This document shows, one piece after another, positions 62,396-64,000 of a stretch of 64,000 bases of DNA. Source of the DNA: Podocnemis expansa. Lineage: Eukaryota > Chordata > Testudines > Podocnemididae. The translations under genes were made by a program, and so were the position numbers. Position 1 is the stretch's first letter. Each line of letters opens with the position of its first letter. Under the pieces are notes generated by a model, which ran no database searches, had not been told where the DNA came from, and saw nothing but the letters and a program-made list of their open reading frames with translations. Where the stretch lies: positions 4,105,077-4,169,076 of the forward strand of contig ML682008.1 of NCBI GenBank assembly GCA_007922195.1. Reading direction: 5' to 3'.

Positions 62396-64000
62396 TGAAA
62401 GTAATTTGACATACTCTAATCATAACAATCTGTCACCACATTCAAAATAAACTTGTGAGAAATTGTAGCCCACCCTGCTCTAGTGCTCCTTACATAATCC
62501 CTCCTTTCTTTTTGAGTAGACAGTGATGGTGCAGCTTCCTTAAGTGTTTTATATCCTTCTCTGTGTATCAGCTTATAACAAGGTAATGGTTCTCCAAGCC
62601 ATAAAGAGTTAACTGGTCCTGGCTGCTCATTTGGTGGCTTTGAACTGAGTATAAATGGAAGCTGGGTTGCACTAGAACTAAGGAGAAGGGTGTATCTGTG
62701 TCCTCTCAACTTCTGACTGAACTAGAAAGAACCTCTTCTGACCATTGCCCAAGATTGAGTGATTTTGCTTTTGATTTTGGAATGAGGGAAGAAGGGGGGG
62801 GGAAGTTCAGGGGGGAAAAGACTTTATAGTAATTATAAGAGCTAATACTAAATTTTGTTTCCTTTCCCTGGCTGGTGAAATCTAAATCTGCCTGCAACCA
62901 TCCTAGGCACATAATGAATTTTCCACCAGTCGCTATCAGGAAAACGGGGGGGGGGGGGGAACACATTTCAGAAACAGAAAAACATTTATTAGAACCACCA
63001 TAAATCAACAGCAATTCAGATGCAAAGCCACTGCTGTCATAAGCTCTACATTATCATTTTGCAGAAGACTGCATTAAAAGAACATTAAGGCTACAAAGTC
63101 AAACACTCCACAAATTAGGAAATACCAGAATTCAGATGGCCTGTGCAACCTTAATTTTTCCACCTTATGCACATGAATTATGATGCAGTCATCCTATTTT
63201 CCATAGGACCTCTGCCTTCCTCAGTACAAATGAGCCTTGAGGATGAATCAGTGTTGTGGTGTTTGTAGGCCTTTGTCTCATTTTGTTGCAGAAGTTGGAA
63301 GGTGTGTAGCACATGAGGCAGGCATTTGAAGGAAGAGAAGGGATAGCTCAGGGTTAAGGCTCTATGTAAATCACAATTTCACGGGAATCATTTAATTAAC
63401 CCAGTACCGAGATCTTTCCAACAGCAAGGAGGCCAAATGTATCTTTCTCTCTGTTAGAAAAATCATGATATTGGGCTAATTCCACAGCTCATTGTGGTAT
63501 CAGGGGATGTTCACTATATCACATAAGCTACATTATGCAGGGCTGCCTGGTTCCAGGTGGGAACTGGGCTACAGCTCATTCCATGCTTAGCTCTGGCATA
63601 GGCTGCTGCTGCAGCTTCCTGTCCAGTCAGCCAATAGGGAGAGGGGCAGTGCCGATAACATGCAGCTATGTCAAGATGTGATTAGGAGCTCTTTCCTGCG
63701 CTTACTCCACAGTGGTTTGTGCATTGCAGTGCTGGTGGGTGAATAGATGAGACTGGGACTTGCCACTTGGAGCATGAGCAAATGTGTGCTTTGTGGATAG
63801 GAAGGGGTAATCAATCTCATCCCCCTATTAGGGCAGGGCCCCTCACATCTCTGCTCAACAGCTGTATATATCCTACTAAATTCAACCATTTACCCCCAAC
63901 ACCACTGCAAACCAACAAAATAATAAAGTGATTTCTCAGGGTTTTACTCATTGTTTGGACAGCTGAAGGCTGCCCAGGAGGATTGGATGCTATCCACCTA
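62396..64000. other. Intergenic, no feature seen
   Basis: Unique-looking DNA with a poly-G run at 62946-62959. No gene or dispersed repeat is recognised before the window ends. Confidence 0.45.

Noticed and set aside
38546..64000. A second protein-coding gene downstream of SEMA3E
   Set aside because: I looked for conserved exon-like words with splice sites on both strands and found only transposon reverse transcriptase and compositional open frames; a distant exon of another gene cannot be excluded by eye.

Overview
This window is vertebrate nuclear DNA, most probably from a turtle. Its only recognisable protein-coding gene is the 3' half of SEMA3E (semaphorin 3E) on the + strand. Ten exons between 717 and 36558 read in one continuous frame, 504 codons plus stop. 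They cover the second half of the sema domain, the PSI domain, the furin-site linker, the Ig domain and the basic tail. The 5' exons (signal peptide, first half of the sema domain) lie upstream of the window. Every exon has standard splice sites except one donor, which is GC instead of GT. SEMA3E was preferred over SEMA3A and SEMA3D by remembered family sequence, especially the C-terminal stretch.

The turtle assignment rests on the repeats. There are many 5'-truncated CR1 LINEs in both orientations. A tRNA-derived SINE carries a CR1-like 3' tail, the arrangement known from the tortoise Pol III/SINE. There are also Penelope-like GIY-YIG retroelement pieces, hAT-type elements with 8-bp target duplications, old MIR/CORE-SINE copies, and long palindromic elements rich in TTTCGAAATAA or TTYGAATTAA words. 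A softshell turtle is plausible but not proven.

Layout: 1-716 is intron sequence upstream of the first visible exon. 717-36558 is SEMA3E with large repeat-laden introns (10.2 kb after exon c, 12.1 kb after exon g). 36559 to about 38550 is the probable 3' UTR. From about 38550 to 64000 I see no conserved exon, only repeats and unique non-coding DNA. That stretch includes one 100-N assembly gap (57238-57337) whose two flanks carry an identical 47-bp sequence.

The most interesting non-genic signal is a dispersed fold-back repeat family (about ten copies here). In two places its arm lies directly downstream of the C-terminal coding end of a Penelope-like element. This suggests the small fold-back copies are terminal pieces or non-autonomous derivatives of that retroelement. 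Exons are lettered a-j because their true numbers depend on the unseen 5' end. Residues are numbered from the first codon in the window (residue 1 = N at 717). All repeat limits are by eye and approximate unless target duplications are given.
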